A DNA stretch of 64,000 nucleotides from Breoghania sp963678585 (GTDB lineage: Bacteria; Pseudomonadota; Alphaproteobacteria; Rhizobiales; Stappiaceae). Location: the NCBI GenBank assembly GCA_963678585.2, contig CAXXGA010000002.1, positions 186,001 through 250,000 of the forward strand, read 5' to 3'. Numbering within the stretch: position 1 is the first letter of the stretch; every line of letters begins with the position of its first letter. The translations under genes and the position numbers were made by a program. The notes beneath the pieces are model-generated. The model saw only the letters and a list, made by a program, of their open reading frames with translations, searched no databases and was not told the DNA's origin. Positions 1 through 9,384 of this stretch are shown here, one piece after another.

Positions 1-466
1 CGTCCGGGCTGACGCCCATGCCTTCCGGCTCCACGCCGACCTGAACCTCGTTCAGCACATCGCCGGTTTCCAGATCGATCACCGTGACGAGATTGTCGTC
101 CTCATTGGCCACGTAGAGCCGCTTGCCGTCGGGCGCGATGGTCATGAGTTCCGGATCTGGGCCGGAGGGAAGCGTGCCGATCATCTCAAGGCTTTCCGTG
201 TCCAGCACCTCGATATGATCGGAGTCGCTGGCGCAGATATAGAGATGGCGGTTGTCCTTGCTGAGAGCGATGCCGCGCGGGCGCTCGCCTACGGGAATGG
301 TGTTTGTCACCTTGCGCGTGGCGGCGTCGATGACGGTGATCGAATTGCCTTTTTCGTTGGAAACGAAGACGGTCTGGCCTTGCGCCACGGGGGTGAAGGC
401 AAGCGCACCGGCAAGGGCTGCAGCGGCAGGCATGAGCGAGGTGCAAGTTTTCGCTAAGTCGGACAT
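1..466 (-). CDS. YVTN beta-propeller protein of the quinoprotein dehydrogenase system (3' end outside window)
   Basis: The visible 155 residues begin MSDLAKTCTSLMPAAAALAG, a short cationic start plus hydrophobic stretch that looks like a secretion signal ending near AQG. They continue with about three beta-propeller blades of the YVTN type (VFVSNEKGNSITVID, LYICASDSDHIEVLD, LYVANEDDNLVTVID). This is the layout of the periplasmic propellers found with PQQ-dependent alcohol dehydrogenases (family known as PQQ_ABC_repeats, from memory). It starts 25 bases after the stop of the binding-protein gene on the same strand, so the two are probably cotranscribed. The C-terminus lies beyond base 1. Its biochemical role is not established. 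The genome context, not the fold, gives the assignment. Confidence 0.85.
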   Translation of the reverse strand, partial: MSDLAKTCTSLMPAAAALAGALAFTPVAQGQTVFVSNEKGNSITVIDAATRKVTNTIPVGERPRGIALSKDNRHLYICASDSDHIEVLDTESLEMIGTLPSGPDPELMTIAPDGKRLYVANEDDNLVTVIDLETGDVLNEVQVGVEPEGMGVSPD

Positions 467-491
467 GCGGTCTCCGTTTTTGCTGGTCGGT

Positions 492-1790
492 CTATTGCAG
501 GTTGCAGGCGGTCTCCGGCTGGTCGTAGCCGAGGCTGTCGAGCTTGTTGCGCTGGTGCAGGAAGCCCGGTTGCGGCGAGACGGACACCAGAACGCGCCTG
601 TTGGTGAGGATCACCGGCTGGCGCATCTGCTGGTTCCATGTGCGAAAGGAAAGCCCCACGCCCTTGAAGCCGCCGAGCGCGAAATCGTCGGATCTGAGAT
701 AGGCGCGCACGGCCGCCGGGTCGGTGGTGTCGGTGCGCGTCACCGCTTCGCCGATGGCGCGAACGGCAAGCCATGCGCCGTAATCGCGTTCCTCCATCCA
801 GCGCCCGGCTTCCTTTGCAAAGCGGTTCTGGAACTGGGTGGAGCCCCATTGCTCCTGAACCCGGTGCCAGGACATGGGCGCAAGCCCCTGCGTGCCGGCC
901 ACGGGGCGAGGGGCATAGGTGTTGAAGGCGAGATATTCGCCGAAGAGGTCGTTTTCATCCGAAACGACCAGCACGTCGTAATCGTCACCCGCGCCTTGCG
1001 TCGCGACAGGCATTTGCGTCTGCACCTGGATGTGGCCGGAATCGGTGCGCCGTGCGATGGGCGAATAGGCGTAAGCCTCGTCCGTCACGATTTCCGCGCC
1101 GAACTTGCGCGCCGATTGGCGGATCGCTTCGGCAAAGGCCGCGTCTCCCGGTCCCGTGCCGGAAAGAAGGAACACATCGGGCCAGCGCTTCCAGACCAGA
1201 AACTGCATCAGGGCATCGCTACGCTGGGCAAGCGACAGGGCGGTGTGAAAGACTTGGGGGAAGCAGGTGTCCGTGCGCAGGTCCGTCTCGCCCGCCCTCC
1301 CGTTGAAGATGAGCGTGCCTTCCGCTCCCTCCGCCCGCGCAATCGCCAGAAGATCGTCATGGATAAGATCGGCGATGAAATAGCGATGCCCGCCTGCAAT
1401 CTCGTTCTCGAATGCGGCAACGATATCCCCGTCGGCGGGCACCACCACTTCGCGCAAGGTGTAAGCGTGGTCGAGAAAACGCCCGGTGGTCTGGTTGTCC
1501 TTCAGCGCAAGCCGCGCGCCCCACACGCCGGGGTCTTCCACTTCCGGGTCCACGAAGGAAAGCGACAGCCGCGGCTTCTCCGCCCTCGTGAGATAGACCA
1601 TTTCCAGCGAGAGGCTTTCCGCGGCGAGGCTCACCCCGCCACCGGCCGGGCCGCCGATGAGAGCAGACATGCAGGCGAGGGCAAACAATGCGCATCTCGC
1701 CGCCCCAGCGAACCGGGTCGGCAGGGTGTCTGTCGCGATGCGCGCAAGGCTCCCTTGCGCGGCTGCAAGGCCACGTCGGATCGGCTTCAA
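492..1790 (-). CDS. ABC-type branched-chain-like substrate-binding protein, PQQ-dehydrogenase associated
   Basis: This 432-residue secreted protein has an N-terminal signal sequence (hydrophobic residues about 30-55: ALFALACMSALIGGPAGGG). The body resembles the periplasmic Leu/Ile/Val-type binding fold, with elements such as DDYDVLVVSDENDLFGEYLAFN and an APMSWHRVQEQWGSTQFQ stretch. Proteins of this type recur beside PQQ-dependent alcohol dehydrogenases and the PedC-type exporter (family PQQ_ABC_bind, recalled). It precedes the beta-propeller gene by 25 bases, suggesting one transcript. The ligand is unknown. Because the partner permease is of exporter type, it may be a periplasmic chaperone or sensor and not an importer component (inference). 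Confidence 0.8.
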   Translation of the reverse strand: MKPIRRGLAAAQGSLARIATDTLPTRFAGAARCALFALACMSALIGGPAGGGVSLAAESLSLEMVYLTRAEKPRLSLSFVDPEVEDPGVWGARLALKDNQTTGRFLDHAYTLREVVVPADGDIVAAFENEIAGGHRYFIADLIHDDLLAIARAEGAEGTLIFNGRAGETDLRTDTCFPQVFHTALSLAQRSDALMQFLVWKRWPDVFLLSGTGPGDAAFAEAIRQSARKFGAEIVTDEAYAYSPIARRTDSGHIQVQTQMPVATQGAGDDYDVLVVSDENDLFGEYLAFNTYAPRPVAGTQGLAPMSWHRVQEQWGSTQFQNRFAKEAGRWMEERDYGAWLAVRAIGEAVTRTDTTDPAAVRAYLRSDDFALGGFKGVGLSFRTWNQQMRQPVILTNRRVLVSVSPQPGFLHQRNKLDSLGYDQPETACNLQ

Positions 1791-2237
1791 GAGATGTCCC
1801 TCCCGTACCCGTCGCCGGACTTCGCGCGCCCTGATTGCAGGCCGAACCTCTTGCCGGGTTCACATTTTCGTGGGCGCTTCTGACCGTGATCCGGTCTGTC
1901 TTCGGGTCGTTTAACAGTAATATGGCAAAAGCGCCGAGGCGGTCCCATAGGTCTTAAGTGCCATAAGTAGCGGGGAACGCTACGGCAGTTTTTGGCCTGG
2001 CGCGAAGGCACAACGGAAGCTTGTGCATACGGCTCGCAAGAGTGTGGTCCCCTTGCGGGAAATGGGTACTTTCGGACCATAGAAGCGCAGCGGGCCGATA
2101 CCGTAAAAACAGTTTGACGGACAGGCTCTGGGCCCGGCATCCACTGCCGGGTGGCTCCGGATGATTCATGTGCCCGCTTTGATCTGAGACGCGAGTTTCA
2201 GGGATCTGAAACGAAAATTCTAGGAAGGACGACTGCG
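1791..2237. promoter_or_regulatory. Divergent intergenic region between the binding-protein gene and frmA
   Basis: These 447 bases separate divergent transcription units and should hold both promoters. No convincing sigma-70 pair was found, although a TTGACG at 2115-2120 could serve the frmA side. A perfect 7-bp inverted repeat (CCCGGCA, 5-base loop, TGCCGGG) at 2133-2151 lies in the frmA leader about 85 bases before its start codon. No gene is visible. Confidence 0.4.
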
Positions 2238-3368
<1,131 letters not shown>

Positions 3369-3403
3369 CGGGCTCTGCGCTCGCAGGGCAACAAGCCCCT
3401 TGC

Positions 3404-3423
3404 CCGCCGGTGTGAACCGGCGG
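3404..3423 (+). other. Stem-loop between frmA and frmB
   Basis: An 8-bp stem with a GTGA tetraloop lies in the 131-base gap between frmA and frmB. No T-run follows, so it is not a normal intrinsic terminator. It could stabilise the frmA 3' end or slow transcription into frmB. Confidence 0.4.
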
Positions 3424-3499
3424 CGCGTCAGTCGACGGGCGGCGGTCATCACCGGCACGCCGCCCGTCCGACACGAATGCAACAATCCGGAGTACCTCC

Positions 3500-4339
3500 A
3501 TGTCCGTCTTCGAGGAACTGTCGAAAACGACCTGTTTCGGCGGCCGTCAGCTGACCCTTTCCCATGACAGCACCTCCACCGGAACGCCGATGCGGCTGTC
3601 GGTCTTTCTGCCGGCTGCGGCGGAAAACGGGCCTGTGCCCTGCGTTTTCTGGCTGTCGGGTCTGACCTGCACGGAAGAGAATTTCACCGTCAAGGCGGGC
3701 GCGCAGCGCATGGCCTCAGAGCTTGGCCTGATGGTCGTCGCCCCCGACACCAGCCCGCGCGGCGAGGGCGTCGCCAATGACGAGGCCTACGATCTGGGGC
3801 AGGGCGCGGGCTTCTATGTGGACGCCACGCAAAGCCCCTGGGCCCCGCATTTCAGGATGTACTCCTATGTCACCGAGGAACTGCCCGCCCTCATCCGCGA
3901 GGCGTTTCCGGTACGCGAGGGTGGCTTCGGCGTGATGGGCCATTCCATGGGCGGCCACGGCGCGCTCACGGTGGCGCTGCGCAATCCCGATCTCTTCAAG
4001 TCCGTCTCGGCCTTCTCGCCCATCGTCGCGCCGACGCAGGTGCCCTGGGGCCAGAAGGCGTTTACCGCCTATCTGGGCGAGGATCGCGAGGCCTGGAAGG
4101 CGCATGACGCCTGCGAACTGGTACGCGCGCGCGGGTTCCCGACGCAGATTTTGGTCGATCAGGGCGATGCGGACGGCTTTCTGGAAGAACAGCTCCAGAC
4201 CTCGCGTCTGGTCGATGCCTGCAAGGAGGCGGGCCAGTCCGCCAAGATCCGCATGCAGCCGGGCTACGACCACTCGTACTTCTTCATCGCCACCTTCATC
4301 GATGACCACCTGAGGCATCACGCAAGGATTTTGGGGTGA
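3500..4339 (+). CDS. frmB: S-formylglutathione hydrolase
   Basis: This 279-residue alpha/beta-hydrolase of the esterase D family hydrolyses S-formylglutathione to formate and glutathione in the cytoplasm. The nucleophile elbow GHSMGGHGAL places the catalytic serine at residue 149. The oxyanion-region motif WLSGLTCTEENF (about 51-62) and the family signature around DTSPRGEGVANDEAYDLGQG are intact. The acid and histidine are expected in DQGDADGF and GYDHSYFF. Length is typical. It lies downstream of frmA on the same strand and completes the detoxification of formaldehyde that XoxF would generate. Confidence 0.95.
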   Translation: MSVFEELSKTTCFGGRQLTLSHDSTSTGTPMRLSVFLPAAAENGPVPCVFWLSGLTCTEENFTVKAGAQRMASELGLMVVAPDTSPRGEGVANDEAYDLGQGAGFYVDATQSPWAPHFRMYSYVTEELPALIREAFPVREGGFGVMGHSMGGHGALTVALRNPDLFKSVSAFSPIVAPTQVPWGQKAFTAYLGEDREAWKAHDACELVRARGFPTQILVDQGDADGFLEEQLQTSRLVDACKEAGQSAKIRMQPGYDHSYFFIATFIDDHLRHHARILG

Positions 4340-4369
4340 GATGATCTGAGAGTGGGCGCGAAGAGGAGT

Positions 4370-6817
4370 TCACTTCTCTTCGCGCTTTACCAGCCCGGTG
4401 AGGCCGATGATCGTGGTCGCCACCATGAACGCGCCGACAACCCGTTCGATGATCGCCAGAATGTGGGCAAGCCAGCCCACCGGGAAGGAATGGATGAAGG
4501 TCCACGGCCGCCAGCCGATGGTCACAAAAGCCTTCTTGAAGGTCGGCCACGCGGTCACGTCCGCCCGCCACAGCGTGTCCGAACCGAAATCGAGGATCGG
4601 TACGAAGAGATCCAGCGAATAGAGCAGCGGCTCGAATGTGGGGTAGGGGGTGTTCTCGATATCGCCTTCACGCACCTGCTGGAAGAGCCTTTCCGGCCCG
4701 CAGGCACCATTGGAACAGGCGACTTCCAATCCCCAGAAGACAAGCGAAAAGGCCACGACAAGCATCACGCACCAAAGCGTTGCCTTGACCGGATTGTAAC
4801 CGTAGTCAGCCGCATGATGGAGCAGGCAGCCCATGACGCGCGAGCGTCGCGGGATGTTGTCGGCACGTCTTTGACGGGTGCGCCGCTCGATGGAAACCTT
4901 GTCCGCCGCCTTTTCGTACCCCATGGCCCGCAGCACGGCGGACGTCATGCGCCAGGGTTGGGGGTTGAAGTGAACTTTCAGGTCGGCGGCGGATTGTCCG
5001 GCCAGCCAGCGGATACGCGCCTCGCCCACATGGTCGCCGGAGGGGCGAGCCGTTCCTGATGGGTGCTCGAAGTGTCTGCACTCGAACCCATCGAGCACGA
5101 TGTGCTGGATGTCGCGACCGCTTTTAGTATCGCAGAGCCGGTCGTTGCAGACATCCTGCCCCGGTTTCAGTTCCGGCGGCCATCCGGTTGAAAAGTCTTC
5201 CAAGGTGTCGCAACGTGCTCGTGACAGGTCAACGATGCCTTGCGGGCATTCTCGTGGCATGATCAGTCTGCCTTCGAAAACCGCCTCCCGCAGTAGCAGG
5301 CAATGGTTCGGCATCCGTACGGTTTCATCAGGTTTCTCGGATGCCTCCGTATTGATCCGTCCCTGCCTGCGTGCCTCTGCGTCGCAGATCATTGTGGCAC
5401 GGCGAAGGTTAGCTGCACTGCGAAACCGCGCGCCCCTTGCATCGATGGCGCCGAGAAATGTCACTTTAAAGAATTCGGCCGGCCCATCGATATCGGCATT
5501 GGCAATAGAAAGGCAGCATCCCGAATGAGGCGCGAGGGTCAATCCGACAAGTTGGAACTCATATTTAACCGAGGCCCGCTCAAGTAGTATTCCACCATTT
5601 ATCTGTGTGTCACCACGGATTCGTATCCCACCATGAAATCGACTAGACGAGGCATTGATAGCAAAATAAGTCGGATTGCGAAAAGTGGCGCTATCGGCAT
5701 TAAACAGCCCAGCGATTTCTGCACCGTTGAGTTCGAATTCTCCCTCGACCTTTGCACCTTGCATAGACCATCTGCCAGCCCTGAGGCTGTGTGCGACGAT
5801 GGCATAGTCTCTTGCACCGTGAAAGCTCGCGTCATTGGCGGAAAACTCGCCGGTGATTTCAGAGCCACTAATCCAAAATATACCTTCAACTGTGGTGCCG
5901 CGCATCGACCAGTCAGCTGCCCTGATACCCTCTGCTCTTGCGGCGCGGCCGTCAGGGTTGCGAAAGGTGGAGCCGTCGGCGGTGAACGTCCCGACGATTT
6001 CCGTGCCGTTGAAGACGAATTCTCCCTCGACAGACGCGTCGCGCATGAACCATCCCTTCGCCTTAACGCTGTAAGCCAATACGGCGTGCCTGCCGGGGTT
6101 GCGAAACGTGGCGTTGTCGGCTTTGATCTGGCCAGCAATTTCCGCGCCATTGATATCGAATTCGCCCTCGATTGTTGTATTGTCCATGAACCATCCTGAC
6201 GCTTTGACGCCATCCGCCCTCACGGCGCAGGCTCCGGCATTGTGGAAGGCAGCTTCTGAGGCGTAGAATTGGCCACTGAGTTCTGCGCCGCTGATGTCAA
6301 ATGCGCCTTCAACTGTCGCGCCGTGCATGCTCCAGTCAGTCGCCGTGACGCGTTGGCCCAATACTGCTCTGCTATTGGCGTTACGAAAGGTGGCGTAGTT
6401 TGCTTGAATCTGGCCGGCGATTTTTGCGCCGAATATAGAGAATTCTCCATCGAAGGTAGAATAGTCGAACCACGCCTGCCCCTCGATACGGGTGCCGATT
6501 AACGCCATCCCTTTTTTAAATTTGCAGAACGCGAGCAGAAGATTGCCGCGAATACGGCAGCTGTCGAAGGAGACAAGCTTCTCGAACGTTGCACCGAGAA
6601 GGCCAACTCCCTCTGGCCTGAGACGCCAATCGGGAAAATCTGAGTGTCGGAAATCGTCGGTAGCCACTGAGCGAAGGAGCCGGGCGGAGATGATCCTTTC
6701 GGCTTCCGCAAAATCTCTGCAATCCGCGGCCTCGCCCTTTTCTGCTGCCTCGATCAGGCATCGTTCAGCTTCGGTAGGACGACCGTCTTCGCGGTGGAAC
6801 TCATTGAAATCGCCCAT
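4370..6817 (-). CDS. Membrane protein with degenerate pentapeptide-like 47-residue repeats
   Basis: The 815-residue protein has a soluble N-terminus and about six tandem copies of a 47-residue unit at residues 117-395, each carrying a core like VEGEFDINGAEIAGQI followed by ATFRN. A second, less regular beta-rich part follows. Two C-terminal membrane segments lie near 679-700 and 782-809, separated by a loop with the pattern FEPLLYSLDLFVPILDFG. This resembles a family of pentapeptide-repeat membrane proteins with a channel-like C-terminus. Function is unknown. The coding region is visibly richer in A+T than its neighbours (several 60-base lines near 5580-6180 are 43-47% G+C), suggesting later acquisition. 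It interrupts the quinoprotein accessory genes and is convergent with frmB, 30 bases away. Confidence 0.75.
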   Translation of the reverse strand: MGDFNEFHREDGRPTEAERCLIEAAEKGEAADCRDFAEAERIISARLLRSVATDDFRHSDFPDWRLRPEGVGLLGATFEKLVSFDSCRIRGNLLLAFCKFKKGMALIGTRIEGQAWFDYSTFDGEFSIFGAKIAGQIQANYATFRNANSRAVLGQRVTATDWSMHGATVEGAFDISGAELSGQFYASEAAFHNAGACAVRADGVKASGWFMDNTTIEGEFDINGAEIAGQIKADNATFRNPGRHAVLAYSVKAKGWFMRDASVEGEFVFNGTEIVGTFTADGSTFRNPDGRAARAEGIRAADWSMRGTTVEGIFWISGSEITGEFSANDASFHGARDYAIVAHSLRAGRWSMQGAKVEGEFELNGAEIAGLFNADSATFRNPTYFAINASSSRFHGGIRIRGDTQINGGILLERASVKYEFQLVGLTLAPHSGCCLSIANADIDGPAEFFKVTFLGAIDARGARFRSAANLRRATMICDAEARRQGRINTEASEKPDETVRMPNHCLLLREAVFEGRLIMPRECPQGIVDLSRARCDTLEDFSTGWPPELKPGQDVCNDRLCDTKSGRDIQHIVLDGFECRHFEHPSGTARPSGDHVGEARIRWLAGQSAADLKVHFNPQPWRMTSAVLRAMGYEKAADKVSIERRTRQRRADNIPRRSRVMGCLLHHAADYGYNPVKATLWCVMLVVAFSLVFWGLEVACSNGACGPERLFQQVREGDIENTPYPTFEPLLYSLDLFVPILDFGSDTLWRADVTAWPTFKKAFVTIGWRPWTFIHSFPVGWLAHILAIIERVVGAFMVATTIIGLTGLVKREEK
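5633..6469 (-). repeat. Six tandem ~141-bp coding repeats (47 amino acids each)
   Basis: Within the preceding gene, six consecutive units align at a spacing of 46-48 residues. Each has a turn-rich core (VEGxFxINGAEIAGxFxADxATFRN) followed by a more variable 15-20 residue part ending in W or GWF. The copies have diverged in sequence, so this is an old protein repeat and not a recent tandem duplication. Confidence 0.8.
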
Positions 6818-6965
6818 GGCTGCCCCGCAATTTCAGGAATCACTTTGAAAACAATGAAAGCCTAGACCGGCCTCGTGATCGTGAATAGTGACAATCACTG
6901 GATGACGTCGCGGCGACGAAAGCAGGCAACTCGGCACGACGGGTCTAAGGGGAAGGGTGTGCCAT

Positions 6966-7775
6966 TCACCCCGCCCCCGCTCGCCCCGCCGCAGGTCCGC
7001 CGCGTGCGGGCGTGTAGCCGATGACCGAGGCCGCTCCGAAGACCACCAGCGTTCCCGCCACCACCATCAGCGCGAAAGCGTTCATCTGCCCGTAAAGCGC
7101 GAAGCGGATGGCTTCCACGATGTAGGTGAAGGGGTTCCACGAGCAGGCGTGGAAGAGCCAGAGGCTCGATTCCTTCACCCGCCACAGCGGATAGAGCGCG
7201 CTGGAGATGAAGAACATCGGGAAGATAACGAAATTCATGATCCCGGCGAAATTCTCAAGCTGGCGTATCCATGAGGAGAGAAACATGCCGATGGCCGAAA
7301 GCGTCAGCCCCGTCATGACGAGAACCGGCAGCATCATGGCAAGGCCGGGCAGGGGCAGATCCGTGCCGAGAGCCAGGGCGATGGCGACGAAGGCATAGAC
7401 CTGAATGATGGAGACGAACGTCGCCGCCATCATGCGGGCGGCCAGCACGAACCAGCGCGGCAGGGGCGTGGACAACAGCACCCGCATGGAGCCCATCTCC
7501 CGGTCATAGACCATGGAGAGCGAGGACTGCATGCCGTTGAAAAGCTGGATCATGCCGATCAGCCCCGGCACCACATAGACGTCATAGGTGATGTAGGTCT
7601 GATAGGGCGGGATGATCGAGAGGCCCAGCGTCGCGCGAAAACCCGCCGCAAAGACGATAAGCCAGATGAGCGGGCGCACGAGGGCGGCCAGAAACCGCTC
7701 CTTCTGCTGCACGAAGCGCAGGACCTCGCGGGTGAGGATGGCGACAAAGGCGCGAGCTGCGTGGGAGAGGGTCAA
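6966..7775 (-). CDS. ABC-2 type permease of the PQQ-dehydrogenase-associated exporter (PedC-like)
   Basis: This 269-residue integral membrane protein has six hydrophobic segments of the ABC-2 class, including RPLIWLIVFAAGF, a central block around MMLPVLVMTGLTLSAIGMF, and a terminal segment near AFALMVVAGTLVVFG. Its start overlaps the stop of the ATPase gene by four bases (ATGA), so the two are translationally coupled and form one exporter. Pairs of this kind (families phenyl_ABC_PedC and PQQ_ABC_ATP, recalled) sit with quinoprotein ethanol or methanol dehydrogenase clusters. The cargo is unknown. Heme, PQQ or enzyme-maturation substrates are possible but untested. Confidence 0.85.
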   Translation of the reverse strand: MTLSHAARAFVAILTREVLRFVQQKERFLAALVRPLIWLIVFAAGFRATLGLSIIPPYQTYITYDVYVVPGLIGMIQLFNGMQSSLSMVYDREMGSMRVLLSTPLPRWFVLAARMMAATFVSIIQVYAFVAIALALGTDLPLPGLAMMLPVLVMTGLTLSAIGMFLSSWIRQLENFAGIMNFVIFPMFFISSALYPLWRVKESSLWLFHACSWNPFTYIVEAIRFALYGQMNAFALMVVAGTLVVFGAASVIGYTPARGGPAAGRAGAG

Positions 7776-8530
7776 AGGCTTTCCTCCTCACGCATCGAGG
7801 TGAGGCGGGTGAAAGCGTCATCGAGCCCCTCGCCTCCCGCGTCTCGCACCACCTTGCCGACTTCGCCGCGTGCAACGATGCGGCCCTTTTCCACAACGAT
7901 CAGGTCGTCCTCCGGCAGAACCTCGTCCACCAGATGCGTGGCCCACAGAACGGCGATCCCCTCTTCGCGGGCGAGCCGGTGAACCTCCCCGACCAGCCAG
8001 CGCCGGGTCGCGATATCGAGGCCGGTGGAGGGCTCGTCGAGAAGCAGCAGGCGCGGTCGGTCGAGAAGTGCCCGCGCCACCTCCACCCGTCGCCGCTGCC
8101 CACCGGAAAGCGCGCGCACCCTCGCACGGCTCTGGTCGGCAAGGCCCACTTGATCGAGCAGCACGGCGATGCGCTCCCCGGCCTCGCGTTTGCTCAGGCC
8201 CCGAAGGGCTGCGAAATAGCGAAGATTGCGCTCCACCGTCAGATCGAGATCCAGCGTCTGCGCCTGAAAGACGATGCCGAGACCGGACAGGGCCTTGGAT
8301 CGGTCCCGCTTCAGTTCATGCCCGTCAATGCGGATGCGGCCCGTTCTGCTGTCGAAAAGCCCGGTGATCAGCGCAAACAGTGTGGTCTTGCCCGCCCCGT
8401 TCGGCCCCAGAAGTGCGGTGACGCGGGCGGGTGCGAGCGTCAGGCTCACATCGTCGAGGGCACGCTTTGCGCCATAGGCATAGCTGACGCCCTCGATGGC
8501 GAGCGGCGCGCGCATCGCGAAATCGTCCAT
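7772..8530 (-). CDS. ABC transporter ATP-binding protein, PQQ-dehydrogenase associated
   Basis: This 252-residue ATPase has a complete set of motifs: Walker A GPNGAGKT at about 42-49, signature LSGGQ at 141-145, Walker B LLLLDE at 161-166 and a switch histidine in ATHLVDE. It is of the DrrA/CcmA-like class that pairs with ABC-2 permeases, matching its overlap with the following permease gene. An alternative start at Met6 (MRAPLAIEG) cannot be excluded. The gene is separated from the upstream DUF3280 gene by 302 bases containing a palindromic repeat, so it may have its own promoter. Confidence 0.9.
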   Translation of the reverse strand: MDDFAMRAPLAIEGVSYAYGAKRALDDVSLTLAPARVTALLGPNGAGKTTLFALITGLFDSRTGRIRIDGHELKRDRSKALSGLGIVFQAQTLDLDLTVERNLRYFAALRGLSKREAGERIAVLLDQVGLADQSRARVRALSGGQRRRVEVARALLDRPRLLLLDEPSTGLDIATRRWLVGEVHRLAREEGIAVLWATHLVDEVLPEDDLIVVEKGRIVARGEVGKVVRDAGGEGLDDAFTRLTSMREEESL

Positions 8531-8656
8531 GTTCCGGCATCCCTCCCTGCATGCTCTCCCCTTGCACGCTTTGGGGCAGTCTGGCGCAGATCGTGCGGGC
8601 TGGCTATGGGGCGGATGGGGGAGATGTTCGTTCGAGGCGCGGAGCGGGGAGCGTGT

Positions 8657-8789
8657 GGCCGATCCTTCGAAACGGCATCTGCGATGTCTCCTCAGGATGA
8701 TGTTGAATATGTTGCTGAATCGAACAAGCCTTCCCCACCCACAACGTCATCCTGAGGAGGGCCGTGAGGCCCGTCTCGAAGGATCGGCC
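8657..8789. repeat. Large imperfect palindrome, rhizobial-type intergenic repeat element
   Basis: Two arms of about 48 bases (8657-8704 and 8742-8789) are inverted copies around a 37-base centre. The outer 14 bases (GGCCGATCCTTCGA) and an inner CTCCTCAGGATGA block match exactly. The remainder matches partly. The consensus GATCCTTCGAGACGG...CTCCTCAGGATGA is typical of dispersed palindromic elements in Hyphomicrobiales genomes (recalled). The element fills most of the 302-base gap 8531-8832, in which no gene is visible. Confidence 0.8.
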
Positions 8790-8832
8790 AAACGCTCCCA
8801 AACGGGCCACATACCCTCAAACAGGCCACCCG

Positions 8833-9384
8833 CTAATCCTCAAGCGCGGCTTCCACCCGCGGCCCCCACAGCCGCCGTTCCGCGATGAAGGAAACCCCGC
8901 GCCGCCACGCCTCGTCGGTGTTGCCGCGAATGGAAACGGAGGCGTTTCCGAGCATATCGCCCGAGCGAACGTCATAGGCGATGATCGTCACCGACTGGAT
9001 GAGCGTGGAGACCTTGTGCACGAAGCCGGTTATCGCGATTTCCGCCCTGATATCCTTTGCCAGCCGCGCCCCGCAGGGCGGACAGATCCACGGCGGTTGA
9101 AGCGCATCGATGTCCTCGCGATGCCCTGCAAGATCGACCGGCACCATCCCGCGCGCGGCCAACATGTCGGAAAGTTCTGCGGTGATCATGGCAAGCCGCG
9201 CGCGTTCCGCCTCATCGATACGTCCCGCCGGATGTTCCATCGATGTGTCGCGAAGCAGGAACGGGAAGACCGCAACCCGCGCCTGCCCGGCGAGAACCGG
9301 GGCGGGCATGAGCAGGGCGAGGATCAGCAACGCGGCACCCAAACCCGCTGCCACGCGCCAGCCCGTCATCCGGCCGCGCCTCAC
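8833..9384 (-). CDS. DUF3280/DUF2380-type periplasmic protein of the quinoprotein locus
   Basis: This 183-residue protein has an N-terminal hydrophobic segment (about residues 12-32, ending PAPVLA) consistent with export. The mature part begins RVAVFPFLLRDTSMEH and contains a CPPC pair near residue 100 (PPWICPPCGARLAKDI), then an ITGFVHKVSTLIQSV strand. Similar small proteins recur in PQQ-dehydrogenase clusters. The CxxC could bind metal or heme-chaperone partners, but no activity is known. Its start overlaps the stop of the SoxYZ-like gene by four bases, so it belongs to that operon. Confidence 0.75.
   Translation of the reverse strand: MRRGRMTGWRVAAGLGAALLILALLMPAPVLAGQARVAVFPFLLRDTSMEHPAGRIDEAERARLAMITAELSDMLAARGMVPVDLAGHREDIDALQPPWICPPCGARLAKDIRAEIAITGFVHKVSTLIQSVTIIAYDVRSGDMLGNASVSIRGNTDEAWRRGVSFIAERRLWGPRVEAALED

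Noticed and set aside
252..1883. 543-residue plus-strand open frame
   Set aside because: It is antisense to the binding-protein and beta-propeller genes, has arginine/glycine-rich shadow composition and no recognisable domain.
3404..3423. Terminator between frmA and frmB
   Set aside because: The stem is good but has no T-run, and the two genes form one pathway, so it was listed only as a stem-loop.
5633..6469. CRISPR-like regular spacing
   Set aside because: The ~141-base periodicity is in frame, diverged and explained by protein repeats. No short identical repeats or cas genes exist.
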